Source: Paraburkholderia sp. BL9I2N2
Lineage (GTDB): Bacteria > Pseudomonadota > Gammaproteobacteria > Burkholderiales > Burkholderiaceae
NCBI RefSeq assembly: GCF_004339745.1
Contig: NZ_SMGP01000004.1
Location: forward strand, 310,001 to 374,000
Reading direction: 5' to 3'
DNA: 64,000 bases
Shown: positions 16,878 through 24,758 of the stretch, one piece after another
How positions within the stretch are numbered: the stretch's first letter is position 1
How the letters are laid out: each line of letters opens with the position of its first letter
The notes under the pieces: generated by a model
Told to the model about the DNA's origin: nothing
The model's input: only the letters and a program-made list of their open reading frames with translations
Database searches by the model: none
Translations under genes and position numbers: made by a program

Positions 16878-18200
16878 TCAGGCGCGCGGGGCGGCGTCGC
16901 CGGTGGCGAGCGAATTCGCTTCGTCCTCAGCCGGTGTGGCTCGCATGACCAGCGCGATGATCGTCGCGACAATCAGAAAGGCGGCGATCGTCAGCAAAGC
17001 CAGCTTGAAGTTGCCGGTGGCGTTGCGCACGAGGCCGATGCTCCACGGACCGACCAGCCCGCCGAACTGCGCGATCGTGTTGATCAGCGCGATCGTCGCG
17101 GCGCCCGCCGCGCCGGTTCTGAACGACGACGCAAGGCTCCAGAACAGCGGGTTGCCCGCATAGATGAACAAACCGGTCACGCACAGCAGCGCATAAGCGA
17201 TCACCGGGTTCGGCGCATACGCGCTGCCGGCAATGGCTAGCGCGCTCATGCCGTACACGAATGCGAGGTGCTTCTTGCGATCGCCGGTGCGGTCTGAACT
17301 GCGGCTGATGAGGAAGGTGCCCAATACGCCGAGCAAGGGCGGCGCGGCCGACAGAAAGCCGACTTCGAGATTGCTCAGATGGCCGAGACTCTTGACGATC
17401 TGCGGCAGCCAGAGGAAGAGGCCGTAAATACCGACCAGCGCGCAACCGAACAGACACGCCAGGCTCCATACGCGGATGTCGCCCGCCACGCGCAGAAGCG
17501 GAAAATGCGTGTTGCCGCCCACGGCCTCGCGCTCGGCGGCGAGCGTCGATTCGAGCCAGCGCTTTTCGTCGTCGGAGAGCCAGTCGGCGTCGGCGGGGCG
17601 TTCGGTCATGATGCGCAGCGTCAACAGGCCGAGCAGCATGGCCGGCACGCCTTCGAGGATGAACATCCACTGCCAGCCCTGCAAACCGAGAATGCCGTTC
17701 GCGTAGGTCATCAAAGCGGTCGAGATCGGACCGCCCAGCACCGCCGAAAACGAACCGGCGATGATGTATCCCCCAACCGCACGCGCACGGTAACGCACCG
17801 GAAACCATTTCGTCAGATAGACCGCGACGCCCGGCAGAAAGCCCGCTTCCATCACGCCGAGCAGAAAGCGCAGCACGTAGAAGCTCGAATCGTTGAACAC
17901 GAAGGCCGTCGCCGCGGCGACCGCGCCCCACGTCAGAAGAATGCGCGCGATCCAGCGGCGTGCGCCGACGCGATGCAGCAACAGGTTGCTCGGCACCTCC
18001 AGCACCATGTAGCCGACGAAGAAGATGCTGCCTGCGAAGCCGAACACGGCCGGGCTGAAACCGAGCTGCTTGTTCATGTCCAGCGCGGCGAAACCGATAT
18101 TGATCCGGTCGAGATAGTTGAAGAACATCATCGCGAAGAGCAGGGGCATGAGGCGCCCGTAAACTTTTCGCATGGTTACGGCTTCGTTGATCGCGGTCAT
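16878..18200 (-). CDS. MFS transporter, anion:cation symporter type
   Basis: 440 residues, about 12 membrane helices. MMFFNYLDRINIGFAALDM in the first helix and the GVMEAGFLPGVAVYLTKWFP block are signatures of the ACS family (4-hydroxyphenylacetate permease, phthalate permease, ExuT relatives). AGGAG precedes the start. It heads the hydratase/aldolase operon and is separated from it by 99 bases, so it probably imports the aromatic or tricarboxylic substrate of that pathway. The substrate itself is inferred from context. Confidence 0.85.
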   Translation of the reverse strand: MTAINEAVTMRKVYGRLMPLLFAMMFFNYLDRINIGFAALDMNKQLGFSPAVFGFAGSIFFVGYMVLEVPSNLLLHRVGARRWIARILLTWGAVAAATAFVFNDSSFYVLRFLLGVMEAGFLPGVAVYLTKWFPVRYRARAVGGYIIAGSFSAVLGGPISTALMTYANGILGLQGWQWMFILEGVPAMLLGLLTLRIMTERPADADWLSDDEKRWLESTLAAEREAVGGNTHFPLLRVAGDIRVWSLACLFGCALVGIYGLFLWLPQIVKSLGHLSNLEVGFLSAAPPLLGVLGTFLISRSSDRTGDRKKHLAFVYGMSALAIAGSAYAPNPVIAYALLCVTGLFIYAGNPLFWSLASSFRTGAAGAATIALINTIAQFGGLVGPWSIGLVRNATGNFKLALLTIAAFLIVATIIALVMRATPAEDEANSLATGDAAPRA

Positions 18201-18303
18201 CCTGTCTCCTACCTTGCGGCGACGGCCGTAGCCGTGGCTGCGTTCTAATCATGTGTGAGGTCAATGATACGAACGCGCGGACAGGGAGTCCAAGACCGGT
18301 TGC

Positions 18304-19224
18304 TTATGCTTCTATAATTTTTTTCTTATAGTGTGCGTCGGTGAGCGGGGCGGGAAGGCAAGCCAGAAATGCCCGCAGATGAGGCGAAGCATCGTCGGTG
18401 CGAAAGGTGGCCGCGAGCGTGGAGCGGTACGACGAGCCCGGTCCCGTAAGGTGACGGTAAACCACGTCGGTGCGTCCGTGCCGCGCCACCGATTCGCCAA
18501 TAAACGTCACGCCGAGACCCGCCGCAACCAGGGCAATCGCGGTCTGGATTTCGTAAGCCTCATGCGCGACGAGCGGTGTGATTCCCGCATCGCGATAGAG
18601 CGACTGCACCGAGCGTTTGAACTGGGCGTTCTGATGCTTTGGATAGAGAATCAGCGGCGTATCGGCGAGATCGGCAATGCTCACCTTCTTGTGCGCGGCA
18701 AGCGGATGGCTGGGTTCGAGCGCGGCCACGACGCGCTCGCGCAGCAGCGGATACGACGTGCAACCTTCAACCGTCAGCGGCTGCCGGCCGATGCCGATGT
18801 GAATGCGCATGTCGCGCAGCGCATCGGTCTGTTCCTCAGTGAGCATCTCGAAGAGTTTGAGTTCGACTTGCGGATACGCCTTGTGAAATGCCTTGAGCGC
18901 GGGCGGCAAAACGCTGTACATCGACGAACGGGTGAATCCGACGCTCAGCCAGCCGCGCCGGCCGACGCCGATTTCCTGCGCGACGAGCGTCACCTGTTCC
19001 AGAGAGCCGAGTATCTGACGCGCCTCGCTGCACAGATAATGGCCCGCCTCGGTCAGACTCAGCGGACGTCTTGCCCGATCGACCAGTTGCGTGCCGAGCC
19101 GTTCTTCGAGTGAACGGATCTGCTGGCTCAGCGCGGGCTGCGCGATATGCAGACGCTCGGCGGCACGGCTGAAATTGAGCTCCTCCGCGAGAATCACGAA
19201 GCACTGCAGGGCTCTGATGTTCAT
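18304..19224 (-). CDS. LysR-family regulator of the hydratase/aldolase operon
   Basis: 306 residues. N-terminal winged helix-turn-helix (FVILAEELNFSRAAERLHIAQPALSQQIRSLE, split here as RAAERLHIAQPALSQQIRSL) and a two-lobed effector domain (FTRSSMYSVLPPALKAF; LILYPKHQNAQF). The subgroup with the HIAQPALSQQI helix includes CatR/BenM/CbbR-like aromatic-responsive activators. It lies upstream of and in line with the MFS gene (103-base gap) rather than divergent, so it may be read through into the operon. Confidence 0.85.
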   Translation of the reverse strand: MNIRALQCFVILAEELNFSRAAERLHIAQPALSQQIRSLEERLGTQLVDRARRPLSLTEAGHYLCSEARQILGSLEQVTLVAQEIGVGRRGWLSVGFTRSSMYSVLPPALKAFHKAYPQVELKLFEMLTEEQTDALRDMRIHIGIGRQPLTVEGCTSYPLLRERVVAALEPSHPLAAHKKVSIADLADTPLILYPKHQNAQFKRSVQSLYRDAGITPLVAHEAYEIQTAIALVAAGLGVTFIGESVARHGRTDVVYRHLTGPGSSYRSTLAATFRTDDASPHLRAFLACLPAPLTDAHYKKKIIEA

Positions 19225-19309
19225 ATCGGTTTTCCTGGTCTCCTGTTCAGGTGGCGGGGCAATCCTTGCGCCTGAAATAAGCCACTAGCCGCGACTCGGC
19301 CTGACGCCC

Positions 19310-20260
19310 TCACGATTCAGCCGGCGCTCGCGTCTTTGCGGTAATCGACGGTTGATGGAACATGCCGTAAATCTCATCGAGCAGCCAGGCAATGCCCGGA
19401 TCCGCTGAAAATTGCGAGTGCGAGTGGACCTGAATTTCGATGGGTGGCAGCGCGAACGGCAAGGGCAGGATGCGAAATGCCTTGTTGCGGTTGAAGCGCT
19501 GCGCAATACTGCGCGGAAAAATCACGGCAAGGTCGGTATGCTGAACGATCTCCGGCGCCACCACGAAATGAGGCAGGCGCAGCACGATATCCCGGCGCAG
19601 ATTCAATTCTTCCAGCCACTGTTCCACCATCCGGTGACCGGTCGCGTTGGTGCTGGCATACACATATCGCAAGCTGGCGAGGTCCTCCTTGGTCGGCTTC
19701 TGTTTGCGCAGCGGATGACCGGCGCGCACCACGCAAACATGTTCGTCGACAAAGAGCGTCTTGCTCACGCAACCTGGATCGAGACCGGGCACGTAGCCGA
19801 GCGCCAGATCGATCTTGCCGCTGCGCATGGCCGAACTCACCGAATCGACGGAAACATTCGCAATCTCCAGGCGAATGCCGCGCGCGCTGCGGTCGAGCAT
19901 CGAAAGAAGCGGCGGCAGGAAATAGAACTCCGACATATCCGACATGGACACGCGAAACACGCGCTGCGCCGTGGCGGGATCGAACTTGGCGATTTGCTGG
20001 ACCGCGTCGTTGATGATGCCGAACGCCTGCGTGAGCGGCGCGTGCAAGCGCAGGGCGGCGTCGGTGGGGACCATGCCGGTGGGCGTGCGAACGAACAGCG
20101 GATCGTCGAATAAAATGCGCAACCGGCGCAAGGCGTGGCTAACCGCCGGTTGCGTGAGTCCGAGACGCTCGCCCGCGGCGGTCAGGCTGCGCAGATCGGA
20201 GATGGCCAGAAACACGCGCAGCAGGTTCAAATCCGTAATGCCGGGGTGCGACTTGGTCAT
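19310..20260 (-). CDS. LysR-family regulator (NodD/NahR-like branch)
   Basis: 316 residues. The N-terminal helix-turn-helix (LTAAGERLGLTQPAVSHALRRLR) followed by DDPLFVRTPTGMVPTDAA is characteristic of the NodD/NahR/PcpR-like branch, whose members sense aromatic compounds. The effector domain includes FRVSMSDMSEFYFLPPLL and DLALGYVPGL. It is the last gene downstream of the monooxygenase operon on the same strand, 29 bases after the EthD-like gene, so it may be co-transcribed and act on that operon's promoter. Confidence 0.86.
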   Translation of the reverse strand: MTKSHPGITDLNLLRVFLAISDLRSLTAAGERLGLTQPAVSHALRRLRILFDDPLFVRTPTGMVPTDAALRLHAPLTQAFGIINDAVQQIAKFDPATAQRVFRVSMSDMSEFYFLPPLLSMLDRSARGIRLEIANVSVDSVSSAMRSGKIDLALGYVPGLDPGCVSKTLFVDEHVCVVRAGHPLRKQKPTKEDLASLRYVYASTNATGHRMVEQWLEELNLRRDIVLRLPHFVVAPEIVQHTDLAVIFPRSIAQRFNRNKAFRILPLPFALPPIEIQVHSHSQFSADPGIAWLLDEIYGMFHQPSITAKTRAPAES

Positions 20261-20289
20261 GACGTTCGGATCGCGGCGAGGGAGGGCAT

Positions 20290-21003
20290 TTATTTGGGTT
20301 TCAGATTACCGTAAATGCTGCGCATAGGGAAATGCAGCGTCGCGCCGCTGTAGGGCGGAAAGGTGTTGAAGTCCTCCTTCATGCTGGCGCGAATCGGCGA
20401 CGCCAGGGCAGCCGCTAGCGACGCGGGATCGTCGAAGACGACTTTGTTGCGTTGCATGGCCGTGGCGCGTTCGATGCCGAGACCCGAGCGGTAATCGAGC
20501 CGCGTGTAGATTTCGAGTTCGCGAATGCCGGGCAATTGCGCCATTAGCGGTGGATGATGCGCGAGGTAATGCGAGAGCCATGCGTTGAAGTCCTGCGCTT
20601 CGCCTTCGTAGCTGACGAGGTAGGTGCAGCGGACGGCGCGAGTGCCGAAGTCGCCTGGATCCGGTGTGGTGAATCGCCTGACCGCCATCGCTTGCTGGGT
20701 GAAAGTGAGACCCGTGCTCGAAGATTCGTTTACGACGTCGTGTATTGCGCCCTTAGGTTGCAGCGCTTGTTCAAGCAGGTCGAGGTCGTCGAAGTACCCT
20801 TGCAGCACGCAGCGAGGTCGCGCGGAAGCGTCGGACTTCGACAAAGGATCGCAGTCGTCCGATTCCGCGGGCAGGTGGATCACGAAACGGCGTAGTCCCT
20901 CTACGTCTCGCTGTATAAGTTCGAACCGCGACAGATCGAAAGACCGCGCTTCACGCGCAGGCTTACCGTGGCCAAAGAGAAAGAAGCAGACTTCCACATT
21001 CAC
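20290..21003 (-). CDS. EthD-like / dimeric alpha-beta barrel protein
   Basis: 237 residues from a GTG start at 21003 that overlaps the flavin reductase stop (GTGA). Two ferredoxin-like halves are visible: an N-terminal one with FELIQRDVEGLRRFVIHLP and a C-terminal one with LVSYEG...DFNAWLSHYLAHHPPLMAQLPGIRELEIY, the latter like EthD/stress-response dimeric barrels (a YxxHHxPLxxxxPGI pattern). Such proteins often act as helper or isomerase/cyclase-like partners in oxidative pathways. The role here is unknown; tight coupling argues it processes or protects the monooxygenase product. Confidence 0.65.
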   Translation of the reverse strand: MNVEVCFFLFGHGKPAREARSFDLSRFELIQRDVEGLRRFVIHLPAESDDCDPLSKSDASARPRCVLQGYFDDLDLLEQALQPKGAIHDVVNESSSTGLTFTQQAMAVRRFTTPDPGDFGTRAVRCTYLVSYEGEAQDFNAWLSHYLAHHPPLMAQLPGIRELEIYTRLDYRSGLGIERATAMQRNKVVFDDPASLAAALASPIRASMKEDFNTFPPYSGATLHFPMRSIYGNLKPK

Positions 21004-21557
21004 CTCGCGCCTTGCGCGGCAACCGACGGCGACGCCGCCGCTTGCGGCCGCGTCAGCCGATGAAACTGCCTGCCGAAATAGATCAACCCATCGCCATCCG
21101 AGCGCAACGCAATGTGGTGGATCTGCGCGAACATGACCGAGTGCGAGCCGACCGTCTTGATGTCGACGATCTCGCCTTCGAGACTGGCGATCGCATCCGC
21201 GAGCACCGGCGCCGCCGACGCGCCGCTCGTCCATGCATGGCGCCCGAAGCGCTCGTCCATCGAGCACGTAGTCATGCCGGCGAAATCACGCGCGAGTTCC
21301 TGGCACTCGGCGGCAAGCACGTTGATGCACACGCTGCGGTTGCGATGCAGTACGTCGTGCACATAGCTGGCCTGATTGATACAGATGAGCATGGTCGGCG
21401 GCGCGTCCGTCACCGAGCACACCGCGCTCGCGGTGATGCCGCAGCGGCCGCCGGGTCCGTCCGTGGTGATGATGTTGACGGCGGCGGGCAGGCACGCCAT
21501 CGCATCGCGGAAACGCTTTCTGGTGTCTTCGATCGTCACGTTCTTTTCCTGTTGCAT
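21000..21557 (-). CDS. Flavin reductase (HpaC-type) of a two-component monooxygenase
   Basis: 185 residues from ATG 21557. FRDAMACLPAAVNIITTDG, CGITASAVCSVTDAPPTMLICIN and FAGM are the flavin-binding signature of the HpaC/flavin-reductase-like domain; the G-x-H-S-V-M-F-A-Q-I-H strand near residue 140 is also conserved. It supplies reduced flavin to the acyl-CoA-dehydrogenase-fold oxygenase encoded 23 bases upstream in the same transcript. Confidence 0.87.
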   Translation of the reverse strand: MQQEKNVTIEDTRKRFRDAMACLPAAVNIITTDGPGGRCGITASAVCSVTDAPPTMLICINQASYVHDVLHRNRSVCINVLAAECQELARDFAGMTTCSMDERFGRHAWTSGASAAPVLADAIASLEGEIVDIKTVGSHSVMFAQIHHIALRSDGDGLIYFGRQFHRLTRPQAAASPSVAAQGAR

Positions 21558-21580
21558 GGCTTGAGGCAGGGCGTGCCGAG

Positions 21581-22798
21581 TCACGGAAAAGGCGTGACGG
21601 GCGGCACGCCGGCGAACAATGCGCCGGATGCGTCGTACGTGCCTTCGCCCAGAAACGCATGCTGCGTCACCACGATCGAATCCCGCACGAGACGCTGCAA
21701 CCGGTTCTCGCGATAGATCGCGGCGATGCCGGCCATCTGATAAGCCTGCATCACCACTTCGGCGCCGATCTGCGCGGCGTGCGTCGCGCTGAGGCGCAAC
21801 AGATTGGCCTGTTCCTGCGACACGGGATCGCCGTCGATAATCGTCCGCCACGCGGCTTCGGCGGATTCGTAGAAGAATGCACGGGCACTGCGCCAGTTGG
21901 CCTCCGCTTTCGCGAGGCCCGAGCGGTAATAGCCGCGATCGGCGAGGCGCGGCGCGCCGGTGGTGGTTTTGGTCGAGCCGGACAGGCCCGTCAGCAGATC
22001 GAGCGCCGCGCGCGCGAGTCCGATGTTGACGGCCGCGTGCACCTGCGCCTGATAGGCGACGGCGGGGTAGCGGTAGAGCGGTTCGTCGATCAGCGCCGCG
22101 CCGCCGCGCACGAAGGTCCATTGCGCATCGACGAATTTCTCGCGCAGCCGCAAATCGTGGCTGCCGGTTCCCTGCATGCCGACCACGTTCCAGTTCTCGA
22201 CGATCTCGACTTCATGCGCGGGGAATACGGCGGTGAACGGTTTGCCCGCGCCCGCATCGCCGGAATTGGCGGGCGTGCCGCCGATGCCGACGCCGATCCA
22301 GTCGGCGCCCTTGCAGCCGCTCGCGAAGCGCCACTGCCCGCTGACCACGAAGCCGCCCGACGCTTTGGTGGCGGGTTGCAGCGGATAGAGGCCGCCCGAG
22401 AAAACCTGGTCGGGGCCGGTGGCGTAAATCTGCTGCTGCGTCTCGATGGGCAATGCGGCCAGATAGGTGTTCGCCGAGCCGAATGCGGCGACCCAGGCGG
22501 CCGAGCCGTCGGCGATCGCGATGCGTTCGAGCATTCGCAGGAATTGCGCCGGCGGCAGCGCGTCGCCGCCGAAACGTTGCGGCGTGCTCGCGCGAAAGAT
22601 GCCGGCGCGCTTCATCTTCGCGATCATGTCGCGCGGAACGTGGGAGAGTTGATCGAACTCGTCGCGGCGGCGCTCGATCTCGCCGATCAGCGCGTCGAGT
22701 GTGATCGGGCCGGCGTAGTCGGGATACGGATCGGCGTGATCGATTGCGCGAGGTTCGTAGGCGTAGGTCGAAAGACTGCTCATCTGAAGGCTTTGCAT
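21581..22798 (-). CDS. Acyl-CoA-dehydrogenase-fold flavin monooxygenase
   Basis: 405 residues. The three-domain acyl-CoA dehydrogenase layout is clear: helical N-terminus (PRDMIAKMKRAGIFRASTP), beta domain (GGFVVSGQWRFASGC) and C-terminal helices (QIGAEVVMQAYQMAG, RLVRDSIVVTQHAFLG). WRFASG with the adjacent reductase gene points to group D FADH2-dependent hydroxylases such as HsaA or HpaB-like enzymes rather than a true dehydrogenase. The substrate, probably a phenol-type ring, is unknown. ATG 22798 was used; ATG 22783 is an alternative and neither has a strong ribosome site. Confidence 0.8.
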   Translation of the reverse strand: MQSLQMSSLSTYAYEPRAIDHADPYPDYAGPITLDALIGEIERRRDEFDQLSHVPRDMIAKMKRAGIFRASTPQRFGGDALPPAQFLRMLERIAIADGSAAWVAAFGSANTYLAALPIETQQQIYATGPDQVFSGGLYPLQPATKASGGFVVSGQWRFASGCKGADWIGVGIGGTPANSGDAGAGKPFTAVFPAHEVEIVENWNVVGMQGTGSHDLRLREKFVDAQWTFVRGGAALIDEPLYRYPAVAYQAQVHAAVNIGLARAALDLLTGLSGSTKTTTGAPRLADRGYYRSGLAKAEANWRSARAFFYESAEAAWRTIIDGDPVSQEQANLLRLSATHAAQIGAEVVMQAYQMAGIAAIYRENRLQRLVRDSIVVTQHAFLGEGTYDASGALFAGVPPVTPFP

Positions 22799-22855
22799 GA
22801 TTCTGGCTTGGGAATGGGAGTGAATGAGTGCGGACGAAGTGACGTCGATAGAGCG

Positions 22856-24214
22856 TTAAGCGCTTTCGTGCTCGACGTGCTCTCTGGCTTTCGCCTGAAG
22901 CCGCAGCGCCTTTGGAAAGGTCTCCGGTGCGAAGCAGGTGGCGAGCACTGTGATCAAACCGAGCACGACAAGATAAATCGCCACCGGCGCGGCGCTGCGG
23001 TAGTGCGCGAGCAGCGCGGTCGCCACCATCGGCGAAAGTCCGCCGCCGAGTACCGATGAAATCTCGCGGCCGATGCCGAGCCCCGAGAAGCGCAGATGAA
23101 CGGGCAGCAACTCGCTGATGAAAGCGGGCTGTGCGCCCTCCAGAATGCCGAGCGTGATGCTGTTGGCGAGTACGAGCGCGGTGATGACTTTCCACAGCAC
23201 GCCCGAGCCGAGCAACGTGAAATACGGATAGGCGACCAGCACCATCGCCACGGCGCCGGCGAGGTAGACCGGCTTGCGGCCGACACGGTCCGTGAGACGG
23301 CCCATCAAGAGGGACACGGGAATCATCAGCAGCATCGACACGGTCAGGCCGCCCAACACCCAGCTCGATTTGAGGCCGATGAACTGACCATACGCAATCG
23401 AGAACGCGAAGAAGATGTATGACGCCGCGCCTTCACCGAAGCGCAGGCCGAACACCGTCAGCACCTGGCGCGGACATTGGCGCAGCACCTCGACGATCGG
23501 CATACGGGCATCGCGGCGAGTCGCCTTGACCTCGGCAAACTCCGCGCTTTCGTCGACGGAGCGGCGCATCCACAGACCGAGCGCGACCAGCACGGCGCTG
23601 CAGAGGAACGGCACGCGCCAGCCCCAACTGTGGAAGTCGGCGGGCGAGAGCGTTTGCACGAGCAGAAACGCGGCGGTGGACAGCACGAAGCCGAATGCAG
23701 CGCCGCACGGACTCCAGGCTGCCAGCCCACCGCGCCGGGAGGCGGGCGCGCTTTCGTGAATCAGCAGAATGCTGCCGCTCCATTCGCCGCCGGCGGCGAG
23801 ACCTTGCAGAATGCGCAGCAGCACCAGCATGACGGGCGCCGCGAGGCCGATCTGCTGATACGTCGGCAGAAGACCCATGCAGACGGTGGCCGTGCCCATG
23901 ACGAGCAGCGTCAGCATCATGACCGTCTTGCGGCCGTAGCGGTCGCCGATATGGCCGCACAACACGCCGCCGATGGGCCGCGCGATGAAGCCCACCGTAA
24001 AGCCACCAAATGCCGCGATCGTACCCGTCAGCGGATCGCTGCCGACCGGAAAGAACAGCTTGCCGAATACGAGAGCGGCAGCGGTACCGTAGAGAAAAAA
24101 GTCATACCATTCGAGAACCTGCCCGAGCACGGCGGTCGTCACTGCGCGACGAACCTTGCTGGTGGGCCGAGTCGAGGTTAGGGATGTCAGAGCGGCTGTC
24201 GCGTCAGAATTCAT
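22856..24214 (-). CDS. MHS-family MFS transporter
   Basis: 452 residues with about 12 membrane helices. VLGQVLEWYDFFLYGTAAALVFGKLFFP in the first loop and the GGEWSGSILLIHESAP block identify the metabolite:H+ symporter family (KgtP, ShiA, ProP, citrate carriers), which import organic acids and related compounds. First gene of the monooxygenase operon, 57 bases before the oxygenase. An inverted repeat about 150 bases upstream (24361-24385) may control it. Confidence 0.87.
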   Translation of the reverse strand: MNSDATAALTSLTSTRPTSKVRRAVTTAVLGQVLEWYDFFLYGTAAALVFGKLFFPVGSDPLTGTIAAFGGFTVGFIARPIGGVLCGHIGDRYGRKTVMMLTLLVMGTATVCMGLLPTYQQIGLAAPVMLVLLRILQGLAAGGEWSGSILLIHESAPASRRGGLAAWSPCGAAFGFVLSTAAFLLVQTLSPADFHSWGWRVPFLCSAVLVALGLWMRRSVDESAEFAEVKATRRDARMPIVEVLRQCPRQVLTVFGLRFGEGAASYIFFAFSIAYGQFIGLKSSWVLGGLTVSMLLMIPVSLLMGRLTDRVGRKPVYLAGAVAMVLVAYPYFTLLGSGVLWKVITALVLANSITLGILEGAQPAFISELLPVHLRFSGLGIGREISSVLGGGLSPMVATALLAHYRSAAPVAIYLVVLGLITVLATCFAPETFPKALRLQAKAREHVEHESA

Positions 24215-24360
24215 GGCGGGTCATGGCAGGTGGAAGGTCACGATGTGGAGGGTCGCGCGTTCTCGCCATGTTGTTCGGCAGGAGCGGCGAGACGAGCCCG
24301 GCAGGCATGATCGAACGATAGGACCGGGAAATAACGCGGTCAAATTCGGGCCAAAAATGG

Positions 24361-24385
24361 CCGTCATGAATCGTGTGCATGACGG
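24361..24385. promoter_or_regulatory. Inverted repeat upstream of the MHS/monooxygenase operon
   Basis: CCGTCATG (24361-24368), nine bases, CATGACGG (24378-24385): a perfect 8-bp dyad, about 150 bases before the transporter ATG. Immediately before it lies GGCCAAAAATGGCC, another palindrome. This is operator-like and fits a dimeric regulator; the LysR product of this cluster is the obvious candidate but the dyad is not a textbook T-N11-A site. Confidence 0.45.
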
Positions 24386-24540
24386 TTACGGTATTTCGCG
24401 CGAGGCCGTTGCGGCGACGGGCGTGTTGGCGTTCTCTGGATAGGGGAACGGGTTTTGATTCGGGGGGCTGAGATTTGGCGGAGTGCAGAGCGAGCCGCTG
24501 AACGGCGGTCTTATCCTGCGAACAACGGAGGGGATCTGCA

Positions 24541-24600
24541 ATGCAGCTGACCGACTTCGATACGCTGAGCTTCGACTACTTGCTTCTTTCACGACCGTGA
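24541..24600 (+). pseudogene. N-terminal stub of a type II haloacid dehalogenase gene
   Basis: An ATG with a GGAGG-like site 9 bases upstream encodes MQLTDFDTLSFDYLLLSRP and then stops. The start matches the N-terminus of type II HAD enzymes, in which LTFDCYGTL follows; here the sequence breaks right after the FD of the nucleophile motif. Probably all that remains of a deleted gene. Compare the intact relative at 48415, which begins ...YITFDCYGTL. Confidence 0.4.
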
Positions 24601-24758
24601 ACCGGCGAAAGCGTTTGGGCCGGCGTCGTGCTGGATTTATCGCGGGCAAATGAGAACTGCCGCCTCGGCGCAGCGCCTCTTACGAGTGAGAAGCGATGGC
24701 GTTCGGCGGCAGAGCATTCGGGCATCAAGACATCAAAGCACGGGCAACGAGAGGCTCG

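Larger units (their letters stand above)
24215..24758. other. Spacer with operator-like repeats and a dehalogenase remnant
   Basis: 544 bases without an intact gene, between the MHS transporter start and the end of gabD (both minus strand). It holds GGCCA-AAAA-TGGCC at 24349-24362, the 8-bp dyad at 24361-24385, and a short HAD-like stub at 24541. The remaining open frames are shadows without ribosome sites. Confidence 0.6.

Noticed and set aside
24386..24649. Minus-strand 87-codon frame in the gabD-MHS spacer
   Set aside because: No ribosome site, composition of a random frame, and it crosses operator-like palindromes.
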